The notes: generated by a model from the letters alone, not told the origin. A stretch of 64,000 nucleotides of DNA from Pontederia crassipes (GCA_030549335.1 CM060187.1:1798001-1862000), one strand, 5' to 3'; counted from the first letter of the stretch, positions 50,001 through 62,906 are shown. Numbers and translations: made by a program.

Positions 50001-53000
50001 GAGGAGGATTGTGTTAGGCCCCGACAGCCAACGTAAAACCCTATCGAATCTTATGAACATGGATCAACGAATGGCGTCATATGATCCATGTAGCCGACCC
50101 CACCTAGTGGGATAAGGCTTTGTGTTGTTGTTGTTGTTGAAATGTAGCTGAATACATAACAGAGGGAAGCAAATTTATATATATCTTATCAAATACTCCA
50201 GCAATGGATAGGTCCCCACACAATTATTCTATGCACTAAGATATTACCATCTTTTTTCTGGCTCATAAGATATTAATCGATGGCACCTAATGATTCAGAA
50301 TCATTATGCTCTAACGCCTTTAGCAAGATATATCATTACCTTTTGGAGTCATGATGAATTAGTCTTAGAATTTAGGAATTTTTAATTCACTAAACTTTTG
50401 TATTCTGTGCATTGCAGACACTTTTCTCCAAGATGTAGTAACTTTAACAGTAAATAAGAAATTACCATCCAAAAAATAGCAAATTATATTTAATGCTGTG
50501 AAAGGCAATCCTAATTGATTCTACAGAATAATTGTGTATCCATTTGATTAAGTGTCACTGACATGTAAGAAATGCAAAGTGCCAAATGTTTACTAAGATT
50601 CACTCTTATGAAAAATTGAAAGGCTATATTCAAACAGATGTTCCTTAGTTTCTTTTTGAACTAGGTATCCTGTGTTAAAAAATGAATAGTAAATTACCTT
50701 TAAGCAATAGATGAGGTCTTCATTATTGTCGGTCGATAGTGCGAGATTTTCAAGCACCAGGGAAATTAAGTACATAATTTTCTGTAATAGATGTTCCAGA
50801 AAAAGCATGAGTTACCAAATGATTCCATTAGGCAAAGAAATTGAAAAATATACCATATATAATGGTCATCAATAAGAATCAACAAGCAACTTCAGTAAAG
50901 CAGAAAGGAAAGAAAAACCTCTGGTTCAGCATTGTTCAACTTCTCATAACCCCTTTCTATTGCTGTCCTAACAGTAGAATCGAGGGCAAGATCCAAGAAG
51001 ATTAAATCCTTTAGACGTTCATGGGAGTGAAGTAGTAATGGTCTTAGCTCTGCTCTGGCCTCCAGCAAACCCTGTAAATTCAATTTCGAGGAATCAATGT
51101 CACAGAGTTGTTGTATAAAGAAAACATGAAATAGTCTAATAATATGCCCCAAACTGATGAAAAATTGCTTGAAGCTTCTGCCGCTCACCTCAAGTAAAGT
51201 CTCAGTCATCTTATCTTCAACATGATCTAATATAAACTCAAGCAATTCCTGAATCAAACAGATGCAGAATTTGTAGTTCAAAAGAATGACATAATTAATC
51301 ATTAATGAAGAAGACATAGGCACAGATTATTACAGGAAATCCAGATGGTAAGCCCTTAATAGGGTTAATCTGAACTCCAACCATAAAGCCTTGACCCTGC
51401 AGTAGCATATCTTTTATTTTTGGATAAAGTGTAACAGTAGAACTTAAATAAACTTTATGAACAAGATCTTGAAGAACAAGGTGTATGAAATGATAAAGGT
51501 ACCTCAGACTTGTAGCCCATACAAGTTGCAATAGCAGACTCGAGATCTGCACCCGAATGAACTGCCTGGGAAAGTCATAAAAAGGAAAAATTAAGCCATC
51601 AATAGGATATTAACAGAGAGAGAGAGAGATTAAGGGGGCATAATGTCCGGCTGTTGTCATTCTATGAAGATTAGCAGTTCTTAGGTCCATTCCTTTTTAA
51701 TAATTTAAGGTCACTTGACATATCCTCCACTTGCCTCCTAAATGGGTTTGAGTATGTATTACATATGAGAATTTTGATTGCTGCATATTCAGCAAATTTG
51801 TCTACGTATTGTATCCCATTAAGAACACTTCAACTGGCGGAAAGGATTTATAATAGAATAATAGATCTATAATCTTATATCAGATAGAATAGATAAAATG
51901 ATCTACTTCAGCCGCACAACCTTAATGTTGACGAGAGGAAGCAAGTTTGTGATCTATGAAGTTATAAGGAAGAATAAATTATTGCTGAATTAATATTCTT
52001 AACCTTCAAAGTTCGCAGGTAGTTTCTAAGATCACGTAAAAGACCCTCCTTTTGATCACTCCTGAAACTTGGTTCTGAATGAATAGCTCGATCGTAGCTC
52101 AATAGACGTTCCTTCGTGATCCCATTCTTGTTCAAGGTGTCCCAGTAAACATTAATATCAAAACCACTTTCAACATAATCAATAAGTGCCTGGAGGGAAA
52201 TGACTGTCAGATTCTGTGCGAGTATCAAGCCACACGTTTCAGCAAATATGTCAAATACCTGACAGATTACAACATCATCAGGGCTTGTGTTGTTGTGCAG
52301 TTTTTGATGCCACTCCTCCATCATTCCACCCTTGCAATCATTATTTCTCTGATACAAGAAATGCTATCAGAACTGCTGTGACTGAAAAGAAGGGAAATAT
52401 CCAAAAGTATGGACTGATATCCTCCAGATTAGAACATACTTGAATGACCAAGATTTCATCTCGTATACGTTGCCCAACATCACCTTCTCCACCACGGCCA
52501 ACAGTTGCCATAATTAACCTTAGAGTCTCTCTATATTGTGGAGAGCTCCTATATATCTCTTGAAGTAGGTCAGTAAGCCTATCCTGAGCTTTACTAATCT
52601 CACTGCAAAAACAAATACCAGCTTTCACGAAAAGCAGAACATTTGGACAAAATACATCCATCAGTTAAAGAAATGGTTAGGTACTTGTTGCTGGATGTTC
52701 AAGATATCAAGAACAACCAACCAACTCTTGGTAGAATGGTTGGGTGCCTTGATCACCACATTCAGACCAGGGTACAAATCCCACAGGTGACACCTGAGGA
52801 TTTATGTCCTTGTGGTTTCCTTAACCTAGATTTTGGTTTCTAATGTTGTTGTTATACTTTGTACTACCGAAAAAAAGGAACAATATCACTGCTTAAATGT
52901 AAATGAATGAGAGCACCATGGTGAGGTTTATAATACTGTCATCCAAAAGAGTCATCAAGGCTTCAATTGATTCATCACAAAGATATAACGATCGTCTACA

Positions 53001-56000
53001 TCTATGCTCAGAATTCTTTCGATTTCAAAACACAGTATAGAAATGTGAGCTTCACAGAAATTTAGGTTTTTTTTTCTCCTTTTGTGAATGTAACTCATTA
53101 TTCTGCTAAATGAAGGCAAGTCCAGCTTATACCGTGGCTTAACATTATAGTTTTTGTTCCATATAAGTTGCCTAGAAGCCATAAATCTCATCCAAACCAG
53201 AATTCCAGAGAGACCCAGCAGACCAGAATTCTTAGCTTCATCAACCAGATCTGAGGCAATATTAAACCTGACATGAAATAAGAAGCCATGAAGAATGTCA
53301 AGATGATGAGGATCTTCATGATACATATAAATGCACAAAAAAATACTTTTTACTTCTGTAAATATATACATCTTTCTGAATAAAAAAGAAAGCAGGTAAG
53401 ACATGCTCTTAATTTCTAGATGGATATTTAGAAAGAAGAATGTTCCTTTTTTTTTGAAGAAAGAAGAATGTTCTTCCTTGATAATAACAAGGATGACGAC
53501 AGATCATTTGTCTCTCTTATTCAATAACGTTTATGGGCCATATTTTTCCCAATTACATCTCCTGCTAAATTAAGTATGTCTTTGGATGATCAAAAGAAAA
53601 ACAAGAGGTAACATAATATGATGAATCCAAGAAACAAATCAAATTCAACCAAATAGTACTTCTTTTGATTTTCAAATTGTATCACATATAGTCTTAGTGT
53701 GATAGCACCACTGGGCCCAAATGCATTTATGATTGCAAAAAAATGTATATAGGTACGGTTCAAGATTTTTGTGGTGTTAAATATTTCTTTGAGAAAGAAA
53801 AGGATCACTAATGAGGTTTTGAGATGTTCCATACCATCTCAAATTTCTTTGTTCCTAGAGCTATCTTAGTTTGCTAAAAGGCATGTCCATAGCATTTCCG
53901 GTTGAAACAAAATTACGAAAAAGTCAAAGGATGAAAGGCCATGCAAAGCTTTTTCAGCATCTGCCTCTAGTTCAGTAATATCTTTAGTGTAGCAATCTCT
54001 GAAAAAGGAAACAGTCTCTGTATGTAAAAGCTTCTCCGGATATGAGAAAAAAAAGTGAAAGTTCAAAGATGACGAACCTATGCATCAGAGATCTTTGGGC
54101 ATCAGCCTCCAATTCAGCAATCTTGTTGAGCAAGGCTTTTGCTGTACCTCTTCCATCACCAGCATCCTTTGGAATATTATTTCAGACATCAAATTCAAAG
54201 TTAGTATCAAAATTATAACCAGATTTTTGGACGGCAAGCAGCAAGCGTTTATTTTTTTTTGAGAGGCAACAGGAAGTGTTTATAATAATCTAATAAAAGG
54301 GAGAAAATCTTTCACTTGTGTACCAGATATTCATTTAACTATTTTTTGTAACAACCCAGATTTTCATCAGGTTTAATTTAGCACCAAACTGAAATATCCC
54401 CTATGCCCCAGCTATAAAAGTCCAACAATCTTATTATTTCCCCAAAAACCTAGCCATTAGGTCCTCCTCTCTCTTTTCTTCTCCCCCTATTCTTCATGGT
54501 GATATTTTTCAAGATCAACATGAAGGAGGAGTTCAAGGTTTCAAGGAAAGGACAAGAAAACCTAGAGGCTTCTAGATGATGAAAAAGGGCACAAGAGAAT
54601 TAGGGAAAAGGAGGTTTTAGATCAAAAGCCCAAAGGCATGTAAAGGAGATCCAAACCCCTCTCTCCCCTCTGAACGATGATTTTATTTAGATTGAGAGTT
54701 TCGAGAACATCCTATTCTTGATAGGGAGTTTGATTGAGAGTTGCATAAGTGATGATGCATTTTAATGTGTCCAAAATCATGGCTGTTTTTGCAACTATTA
54801 TTTGCCCTCGAAGTCTAGTTTCCACAGAATTTGATTCATCAAATTTGGAGATGTATAAAAATAGTTTTTTTAGAAGGAAAAGGATGACCACCAGTTTGGT
54901 TGTCATCCATGTGTATATATCACTGAAAGGAAACGTCATATACATATGAAACGCTCTCGAGTGGAGAGAAGCAAAGAGACAAAACATGTATAAAAAATAG
55001 TTATGATTAGAAAATCAGACTGCTATGACGTTGTCTCGGGTAGCAGCGTGACGATATTTTAAAATCTATCATAATTTGGAAAGATTGAATTAGCTTTGAA
55101 ATTTATGAATAAGTTAAAAGTTTGTTTTATCTTTCTATAGCATTTGGAATCATCTGCAAAGAACAAGCGTAGAAGAAGTTATTAATATTTTAGTGTTTGC
55201 TACTAGAATACTATGCAGAAAATATATCTTGATGGTTGTATGAATTTCTAGGATTAAACGACAAAATGATAAAATTCATAAATTTTATATGTGATTCCTA
55301 TGAAAGTCTAATTTGCAAGAAAATTAGAATCAATCAAAATGAATGTCTATATGTTGAGTTATAAATTTTTTATTGACGATATGTCAAAGAAGGAAAGTGA
55401 CGTATTATACTATTTATGTCAACCTTTGTTATGTTAATAGTATACATTTTTCTTTAAATGTTTATATACATTCCAAAGGCAACGATTTGTTGATATATAA
55501 TGTTTTATGATGTTTCGTAGATTTTATATGTGATGCTATTCATAAAACATGACTTGATGTATTTTTTTTTGAGAAGAACGAATTGATGTATTGACGGTCA
55601 CCTAGACACACATCTATGCTTGCACAGCCGTAACTACGTCAAAACTTGAAGATTGAGCGACATAATAATTATTGTGGTTTTCCAAAGCATAATGTATTCA
55701 GCTGAAGAATATTGTTCCTGTCACCCCTCAAAGTAAAGTAAAATTCATAAATAATTATTCTTACACTTTGTGTGTATGTATTTCCTTTAGAAATAATTAT
55801 TCTCATATCGGCAATGGTAATGTGTATTCCTAATTGCCATTGGGCAAATGGAGCATTGTGTCTTCATGGCCTAGCTAGCCTATTGTGCAGATAGTGGCTT
55901 GATTCTTCATCTAAGTTAAGATCAAAGATTTCATAAAATAAAGTATGAATAAAATTGAAGTTAAATCTTCAAAGTGTATTATGACAATGAATGAAAGTTA

Positions 56001-59000
56001 AGATGATGACCACAAAAGTGAAGTCCAAAGAGATATAAAGCAACCCTGAGGAAAGTCATAATGTAAAGAAGAAGGCAAAAATGGTAAGTGCAAGACACTT
56101 AACGTGCTTATGTATGATTGATGATTGATGTATGTTCCTTGCTATATGCATGATGTTTAATGTAAGCATGTTTATATGCATGATGTTCAACATGAAGTTA
56201 TGTTATATAATGATTGACATGTAGAGGCTCACAAGCTAAGCTCATGTCAGACATGTCTTTCCTTATACATATTTATATGCGTGATAAGTGCAAAGGTACA
56301 CTTTTGTAATATAACAACCTCTAATAAAATGGATGATTACAAATGTAATCATCCTTTGCTCCATCCCAAAAAAGTGCAAAGGTACTCTTATATCTTATGA
56401 ATGATGAAGTGAGGTAATGTTCCATACTACAAGTATGAGGTATTATGTATCCATGTTTATGCTCATGTAATATAGATGATGATGTATCGATGTTATGTCC
56501 ATAAGAAAGTATGATATTCAAAGCTATGTTTGACATATAGAGGCTCATGATTAGCTCATGTCATGCATGCATTTCCTTTTCTATATATGAAGATGCATAA
56601 GCAAGTCATGTATCATGTTTAGCATCATAAAATGGCCTTTACATACTTTGATCGGGAAACCTTGTACCCTAGATCCGTGCAGATAATCAAGAATAAATGG
56701 CGATGGTAGGTCAGCTCATGACAAGAAGTTGCACATGGGCATAGGGCTTGATAAAGTCATGATGAATCAATATGTAGTAGTTGAGTCTGCTAGGCCATTA
56801 TGAAAAAGAATGTTTATGAAATTATATTACTAGTATTATGTTTCATGTTAGCTTTAGCTTTGGGTTAATGATAATCAGTCATTTGTTTCTTGTTGGTGTC
56901 AATTTGAATTTGAATTAGTCTTCCACTCAAAGTTACTCTTCCGCTCAAAGTTAGGTCAATAAATACCATTTAATCCGTTACAATGTAAGCGACATTATTT
57001 TATGTCATCATGGGATGGAATTCCGCTAATAGCCCTTAACTTTTAAGGGGTATTTTTTTTTCGGGGTGTTATTGCTATTAAATTAGATGTACTAACTGTC
57101 CTTGAAGCTTACGCCGATAGGAAGAGTAGCATCTTTATATTTATATGTGGGATACTTATTTGTTTAGCCCAGCCCATCACTTGGACAACTAAGGGAGAAT
57201 TTTTTTAAAACAAATAAGAGTTTTGCCGTGGTTTGAACTCATGATATATCATCCCTGCTCTCATATCATGATAAATTAGATGTGCTAGTTTTTTTTAAAA
57301 CGATATTGAATGTGCTAATTAACTGTCCTAAAAGTTATTCATAAAAAAATTTTCACAAAAATTTAAATTGTTGAAAAGAGCAACATCTTTATTTTTATTT
57401 TTTAAAATTTAAGTTGTTGGAAAGAGCAACCTCTTCTCAAAACACACCACAGATTTACCAAGTTTTGCATTTCTTTGGAATTTAATCTCTGTTTATCTCC
57501 CTCAAATTTTCCATCAATTTCACACAAACTGACACATGGACAAAAGATGTCATGTGAACATATAATTTATTAAGACAAGACCATTCTGCAAATAGGCAAG
57601 AAAAAAAATAAACCAATCAAATCTCTCCTCCAGCAAACCATCCATTTACAACCCACTACATTTTTATATTACTTTTTAAGGATATCCATCATATTAGTTC
57701 TTGATTTTTTTTCTAAAATGTTCATGTGGAATCTTTTATACCATAAGGCAATTACTCAGGAAATATTTACCATAAGTATGACGAACACTAAATTTCAGTC
57801 AATTATGAAAGGTGGTGATAGTATGGTTGAAAATAAAAATCCAAGATCGATTTGAGTTAAAAATGAAAAATTAACCTTTGGGTACTTTTCTCTTAAAGGC
57901 ATTCAGCTAAATATGAAAACATCTACTACCTTGAATGTCTTGATATGTCCCGTATGAAAGTCAATTAGGAAGTCAAATCCATTATTTTTTATCCATTGCT
58001 CATTTGTGCGAAGAACAAAAGGCATCCCAATGTAATCACTTCCATCAATTTCAACTTCAAGAACCTACAGTCATAAAAAGGGAACATACTAGTCAAGATA
58101 GTAAGTTTCCACTAACTAGCAAATTATTCAATTCATATCCATCAAAAAATGAAAATTTAAATTGCTACAACTACATAGAAACATCATACATGATTTGCTG
58201 AGGTCATAGGTTGGTCACTAAATACCTTACACGACAGTCCTGATGAGGAACTTTCACCAAAAGGAGTCTCGCATGACTTCTCTAGCACTACTGAACCTGC
58301 AGGCAATGAGCTTGAAGAGGGTACCTGGTTGATTTAACAACATTTTGAATGGAAATACCACTGAGTCTACTAGATTTAGAATTACCTCAATCCAAACATA
58401 TAGTTTAGACAAAAGAAGAAAAATAAATGACTAGAGACATTACCATCCATTCTCCTGGGTTTCTTGATAATGCCCAGTGAAGAATAAGCGGTCCTTCCAT
58501 ATCTGTAGCCAAATGGACTTTTGGTTTACCAAAATTGTCAGTTACTAACACCTGCAATCAAAGGAAATTTTTTTTATAAAAAGAATGGCATGAAACTAGA
58601 ACAACAGAACAAACAATAAAAATAACTCAGAAAAAATTAAGAAAAAACTAACCAGAAGTTCCTTTCCATCATTCATTTTAAAGCGTTTCTTATTTAAAAT
58701 GAGACGACCCTGTTGCTCAATTGTGTTGGCGTAGAGCTCTAATGATGTTGCAGACTCCAGAGCTTCTTCCAAATGTTGTTCTTTGTCTTCCACAATATCA
58801 GCAACATGTTTATTCAAAAGCTGCATTTCATCTCTTTGCTTTCGCTGAATTCTTTCAACACTGAAATACCTTTTATTCTTTAGTTGCTTGGAAACTTTTG
58901 TCTTTAAGTTTCCCGTCATGATCTTCTTCCGAAGTTCGGCAAGAGAAGTTCCTTTGTCTAACTCAACCTTCAGCTCCTTCTTTGCTTCTTCAAATTCCAT

Positions 59001-62000
59001 CTGTTTGAAATCAAAATAAGGTTCAAAACAAAGTATTCATGGAAAAAAGGCCCCATATAAATTAAAGAAAAATTTCTTATCTAGAAGATAATTTGGTTTA
59101 TGGCATTAAGTTTATGGAACACAGAACTTACAAGTTGCTTTTCTAGAGAATAATTTGGTTTCCCAGCTCTCTCCCATCTTATATATGCCTGTACTTGTAC
59201 AAGATCATTTGGGATTTCATCTTTGAGGATTTTAGCATTCTTGGGTTTGTTGTCTTCATCAACATTTGGTGATTCTGTCAATTTCTTTCTGAGTTCTTCA
59301 ACAGAAGTGCCTCCACTGATTTTCTCTAATAGCTCGCTTCTAGCTGCTTCATATTCCTCCTGAAATGGCATATCAAAGTTTGTATAACAAGAAACTCTTG
59401 AATTAAAGAGAGAGGTTACATATCATATTTCAAATTTGAGAATGCTCGACTCCAAGAAGACGACTTTCGATAAAAAAATAAAGGAATGTTGGAGAAGTAC
59501 CCCAGAAGCCAATTCGGCCACTCAGACTCTAGCTCGCAGACTGGAAAAACTACAATTGTCGCTACGAGAGTATAAGAAGCAAATCAAGGAAACTCAAGCT
59601 AAAGCACGAACGGATGCCTTAACTTAACTGACTATGGCAGATAGAGAAGATAGAAAAATTATTCAAAATGCCGTGATTCAGGAGAACGTGATATTGATGG
59701 CACATCACATGATGCAACACCGGCGAACAAGCAAAGAACGAATTTTATTCAAATTGTGTAATCAATCATTGAACTTGTACATATTAGTCCACAACAATAA
59801 AGTTGGATGATTGCAAACATGGCAATCATCCTTTACATTTTCAAAAAAAATTCAGTGAGCGGATATAAAGCAATAATTTGTAGAAACTGGAATCCAAGCA
59901 TGGTTCTAAAAATCAGAAAATTGAATTTGCATCCTTTCAAAAAGAAAAAAATTGCAATTACAGCCCTTGTTGTACTCTGTAACAAAGGAACTTTCAGTAT
60001 GGACGGCAATAGTATTTGAAAACTGGGAAGAACTTATTGGAACGAAGAACTCAGAATCAGTCTAGAAAAAGATTGATTGATACACTATTGTGCATTCATA
60101 AATGGATGCACACCTGGATATCTATGGAGGTGGGGATTACAACACTGACCAAACTTAAATATAAGGAACCAAGTAAAGTTTGTGCTAGCAAGTGGCGACA
60201 ATATAATGGCAAACAAAGCAAAAGTGAGAAGAAGAAAAATGTTTTTAGCTATAGTCTTATAGAATGTAAAATGGACCAAATTTCCAAAAACACAATAGCA
60301 ACACTGGTTTCACAAAAGCATTATCTCACTTATGCCTTAACCTCCATTTCACATTGGCTAATTGATTAGACTATCAAACACTGATGTAAGTTAAGGAACC
60401 AGAAAATGGAAACATATTTTTTATGCAAGTATGCATACAAGATCTAAGTTCAGATGAACACCAACCTTTTCTTGTTCTGGTGTATATGTCTGTCTACCCT
60501 TTCTTTCCCATCTAAGATATGCTTGAATCTGCACAAGGTCTTCCGGAAGTGTAATATTTGTATTATGAGGGGGTGGAACACTTGCATTTTGGGAATCAAT
60601 CTCTGTCAGTTGAACTTGGAAATTCTGGTCATTATCTTTAAACCTGGCGACAAACTCAGATGTAATAGTGTAACGAGATCATATCAGTACATGAGAAATG
60701 TGAAAGCCAGAACTCACCATTTGTTGTGTGATTCATCAAGTATTAGAAACTCAACTGCTTCAATTTCATGATCAATGATTTCTACTTCCAGTGACAAGTT
60801 TGAGCCGGACTACAAACAAAGTAAAAAGAATAAAGTAGCAAAAAGAAGTTTCAAACTTAGTTTTCAAGCCAGAACGTGTGCAACCTTTAGTACACTTACT
60901 CTTATAAATGGTGTCCTGAGAGCCCGGTTTTTATACTCAATTGTCCCATTGGGGCGATGAGAAGGAAAAAACCACTCCCTGCAATTTGCTGATAAACGTA
61001 AGGTAAGATGTATACATGGAAGGGTATATTTTAAGATCTGACTCTTTTTAAGATACAGAAGAAGTTTTTTTCTTTTTTGAGAAGGAAAAGGATAATATAG
61101 AAGAAGTTACTATTAAAGCATCTGGCATTACTTTCTTCCAGGACGAATTGCACCCCAATGAAGGATCAAGGGGCTACTGCAATTAGTTACTTCAAATATA
61201 ATCTCCCTAACAGAACTTGTAGTGGAATTCTGAATAAGAATCTGTTCAAGTATACCAAAGAAAAAAAATCAGAGGAATGAATGTATGAGAACTTGTACCC
61301 AACATTATTCATACCCGCAATTCAGAATTTTCTTCAAGGTTGAATTTTCCTGCAAGCTGAAACATGAAATAATTTATCAGACAACACCAACCCCAATATT
61401 TACAGGTAGATCTGTGAATAAACAATTGAATATTATACACATTTTTTTACAGGAATATTATACACATTTCATCACTCACTAGTTTGTTTCTTGAAAAAGC
61501 TAATTCACAAGTGGAAAATGAAATAGAAAAGGAGGAGTTAAGGCAAGCATCGGACTCAGATAATTTATCCATTTACAAGAATAGAGACAAAGTACATTCT
61601 ATCAAGAAATAAAAAAAAGAAGCACCATACATAGGTAGAAACAACTGATGCTACAATTGTTGATAGTTTAAATTTTCTGAAACTATCAAATTTATCAAGT
61701 TTAGAAAGGATGATTGCTCCAATCACAAAATTCATCACAACATATAATAAGAACATGATAGATAAACATATTGTGGTGCATGAACAGGAAGGACCCTTTC
61801 AGTTGTTATCCTATCTCAAAGTTCATTCATGAGAATCTACTAACCATAGTCGAATTACGTTCCTTTGGATTACAATCACAAGAAAAATCACTGCCCACAA
61901 TCCATTGGTCAGTAAGATGTAAATGCTTAAAAGGTCTACCAAATCATATAACCTATCCTTTAAGATCAGAACCCTAAAGTGTGGAGAGAGAAATAACTAT

Positions 62001-62298
62001 TCACCTTAGGAGCACGATCTGCAGCTAGTGCAGCACAAGGAATCATTGTAGCAGCCATCTTGCTTCCTGGGGTTTGTGGTTTTGCATTCACCACAGTGAT
62101 GTTATTTCCAAGGAAACCATTGAAAAGAAGCTTCCCATAGTGATGTGGCGCGTTTTTGGATGATGCTGATGTTGCTCGAGGGGGGCAGCATGAAGAGGTT
62201 CCAGCCTGGTGAGCACCCCGGCTGGGATGATGATTCTTTGCACCAGAATGGCAGCACAGAGCTTGCTGGGGTAAAGAATGCCCAAGAGTGCTGTTCAT
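43580..62298 (-). CDS. GWD1: Alpha-glucan, water dikinase (GWD1/SEX1/R1 type), plastid starch phosphorylation
   Basis: The family transfers the beta-phosphate of ATP to C6 of glucosyl units in amylopectin (products AMP, Pi and phosphoglucan), through an autophosphorylated histidine. This opens starch granules for night-time breakdown. The model has 33 coding exons joining in phase to 4464 nt (1487 residues plus stop), near the family's usual ~1460. The start ATG 62298 follows an in-frame TGA about 40 bases upstream. Residues 1-98 include a Ser/Ala/His-rich plastid-type leader. Two CBM45 starch-binding modules carry LILHWGAI (~130) and LILHWALS (~480). The catalytic histidine lies in PDMPDVLSHVSVRA (~H1090), the redox pair in CFATC (C1101, C1105), and the C-terminal ATP-binding domain ends VYVVQTRPQM. 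No stops or frameshifts were found. GWD1 is preferred over GWD2 because of the leader and the paired WERKG/WERAG linker repeats. Confidence 0.97.
45453..46260 (-). mobile_element. LINE (L1-type) reverse transcriptase fragment in a dikinase intron
   Basis: On the minus strand, broken frames encode non-LTR reverse transcriptase text: DFSKAYDPIDWSFLWYSLRR (about 46240), SWMKRCV, a decayed QGxPLSPxLF motif (FPLAPMLFVLAADAL), catalytic FQYVDDTFF (about 45925) and FDDFLGLQINHSKS. The fragment ends at a poly(T) run on the plus strand (45453-45469), which is the poly(A) tail of a minus-strand LINE. It is 5'-truncated at about 46250, with a frameshift and stops. It shares the dikinase's direction and is removed with the intron. 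Confidence 0.85.
46748..47031 (+). mobile_element. SINE-like element with tRNA-like promoter and (TA)n tail
   Basis: GCGGACCC at 46748 and GTCCGCCCC at 46978 form imperfect inverted ends. Near 46909, GTGGTGGCTTTGTTGGG resembles an A box, and GGTTCGATCC near 46944 is a good B box. A (TA)n run (46987-47031) follows. Plausibly tRNA-derived; I saw no target duplication. Confidence 0.4.
48366..49576 (-). other. GWD1: Dikinase exons 23-26: phosphohistidine domain
   Basis: Coding exons: 49470-49576, 49100-49313, 48899-49002 and 48366-48504. Exon 24 holds the catalytic histidine (LTPDMPDVLSHVSVRAR). Exon 25 (104 nt) starts VCFATCFD with the CxxxC pair known to form a regulatory disulphide in potato GWD. 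The introns on both sides of exon 25 begin with GC (AAG|gcgagt at 49099 and TAG|gcaagt at 48898). Any GT alternative nearby shifts the frame or gives a stop. Confidence 0.9.
49940..50137 (+). mobile_element. SINE, 198 bp, with 16-bp target duplication
   Basis: The perfect duplication TGAAATGTAGCTGAAT lies at 49924-49939 and 50138-50153. The 3' part reads ATGTAGCCGACCCCACCTAG, TGGGATAAGGC and a TTG-repeat tail (50121-50137), as in the widespread Au-type plant SINEs. The text CTTATGAACATGGATCAACGAAT occurs at both the start and the middle, so the 5' half is rearranged. It lies in the intron between dikinase exons 21 and 22. Confidence 0.82.
52705..52880 (+). mobile_element. tRNA-derived SINE-like element
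   Basis: TGGTAGAATGGTTGGG (near 52730) resembles a pol III A box and GGGTACAAATCCC (near 52771) a B box, at tRNA-like spacing. An A-rich tail follows near 52870. It lies in the intron between dikinase exons 13 and 14. Target duplication uncertain. Confidence 0.5.
53933..53998 (-). pseudogene. Decayed duplicate of dikinase exon 12
   Basis: On the minus strand an acceptor-like TTTTTCAG is followed by text encoding KDITELEADAEKALHG. This parallels exon 12's KIAELEADAQRSLMHR (54078-54166), about 90 bp upstream. No clean donor follows and the start of the exon is missing. The model skips it, and the flanking exons join in phase without it. Confidence 0.6.
54347..57071 (+). mobile_element. Solo LTR inside a dikinase intron, about 2.7 kb
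   Basis: It starts TGTAACAACCCAGATTTTCATC, parallel to the full-length element's TGTAACGACCCTGATTTTTC, and ends near CGGGGTGTTA (57071). Near 56660 it has the conserved CTAGATCCGTGCAG island. It sits antisense to the dikinase gene and makes up most of the 3.76-kb intron between exons 11 and 12. The right end is decayed, and CTATT on both sides is only a possible target duplication. Short open frames inside are not genes. Confidence 0.65.
57930..59359 (-). other. GWD1: Dikinase exons 7-11: linker repeats and second CBM45
   Basis: Coding exons: 59132-59359, 58653-59000, 58444-58551, 58226-58324 and 57930-58064. Exon 7 ends in a second linker repeat (VQVQAYIRWERAGKPNY). Exon 8 has the charged helix VERIQRKQRDEMQLL. 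Exons 9-11 form the second starch-binding module (HWALSRNPGEWM, ETPFGESSSSG, YIGMPFVL, EQWIKNNGFDF). Confidence 0.9.
59430..59830 (+). other. Unrecognised open frame in dikinase intron 6
   Basis: The frame 59436-59627 encodes a charged, probably helical peptide (SATQTLARRLEKLQLSLREY), and readable text continues past its stop (REDRKIIQNAVIQENVILM). It is antisense within the intron between exons 6 and 7. It may be a relic of a transposon protein; no family assigned. Confidence 0.25.
60466..62298 (-). other. GWD1: Dikinase exons 1-6: transit peptide and first CBM45
   Basis: Coding exons: 62005-62298, 61315-61356, 61132-61241, 60900-60978, 60718-60809 and 60466-60643, all with GT-AG introns. 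Exon 1 holds the leader. Exons 2-5 (LAGKFNLEENSELR, LILHWGAIRPGRKEW, ALRTPFIR, IEAVEFLILDESHNKW) form the N-terminal starch-binding module. Exon 6 brings LPEDLVQIQAYLRWERKG, the first helical linker repeat. Confidence 0.9.
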
Positions 62299-62348
62299 AT
62301 TCGTCGCTGAAGGACCAAAGACTCCTCCACAGATGGATCAATCAGTGA
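62299..62348 (-). other. GWD1: 5' UTR part of dikinase exon with start codon
   Basis: The acceptor TTTTACGCAG (ending 62349) precedes 50 untranslated bases. They contain no ATG and have an in-frame TGA before the start codon. Confidence 0.7.
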
Positions 62349-62906
62349 CTGCGTAAAACAAGACAAGAGAAACAAAGTAAAACATAGGATCAAGAGAGAA
62401 ATTTAGTCCAAGGAAGAAGCACCCGCTCTGGATTACTATTCTTACTAAAACAATTCTAACTCCAGTTGGCAGAGCATGTATGCATAGAGTAGCTGAAATC
62501 GTAAAGCTTAGCTTGATCTCTTACTTATACCTGGGCATCACATCACCAGATTGGCCAAACCAAACTTCCACTCTCAAGGTGTAGATTTTATGAACTTATT
62601 ATAAGCATTTTCCTGGTCACTTATGCATATGATCGAACACCGCTCAAGCGAAGATGCTTGGACACTCAATTCCAAAAAGAAGCGAACAACCAATAATATT
62701 TAAGTACTCTCTCATTTGTCTCCTAGCAAAAATTGAATCCGGACGACAGATAGATACATTCTGAGGGATCGACCTATGTTATATCTATCCGATCAAAGAT
62801 TGGCGATAAACAATTCATCTAACAATCCATCCATCCGTGTGCAAGAAGAACACGTAGACAGGTTACAGGTAGGTCGCCGGAGCGAGGGAGGAATTCGGTC
62901 CATTAC
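62349..62906 (-). other. GWD1: 5' UTR intron of the dikinase gene
   Basis: The donor CTAAG|gtaatg (62906) and acceptor TTTTACGCAG (62349) bound a 558-bp leader intron. Leader introns are common in plant housekeeping genes. Transcript data would be needed for proof. Confidence 0.6.

Larger units (their letters stand above)
49663..54166 (-). other. GWD1: Dikinase exons 12-22: central helical region
   Basis: Coding exons: 54078-54166, 53133-53267, 52440-52602, 52259-52348, 52004-52189, 51503-51565, 51334-51396, 51189-51248, 50919-51071, 50698-50781 and 49663-49839. Landmarks include GILVWMRFMASRQLIWNKNY, VGRGGEGDVGQRIRDEILVI, WHQKLHNNTSPDDVVICQ, RLLSYDRAIHSEP, GFMVGVQINP and LQPSAEYLGSLLGVDQ. 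These match the strongly conserved centre of plant GWD1 proteins. Confidence 0.9.
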
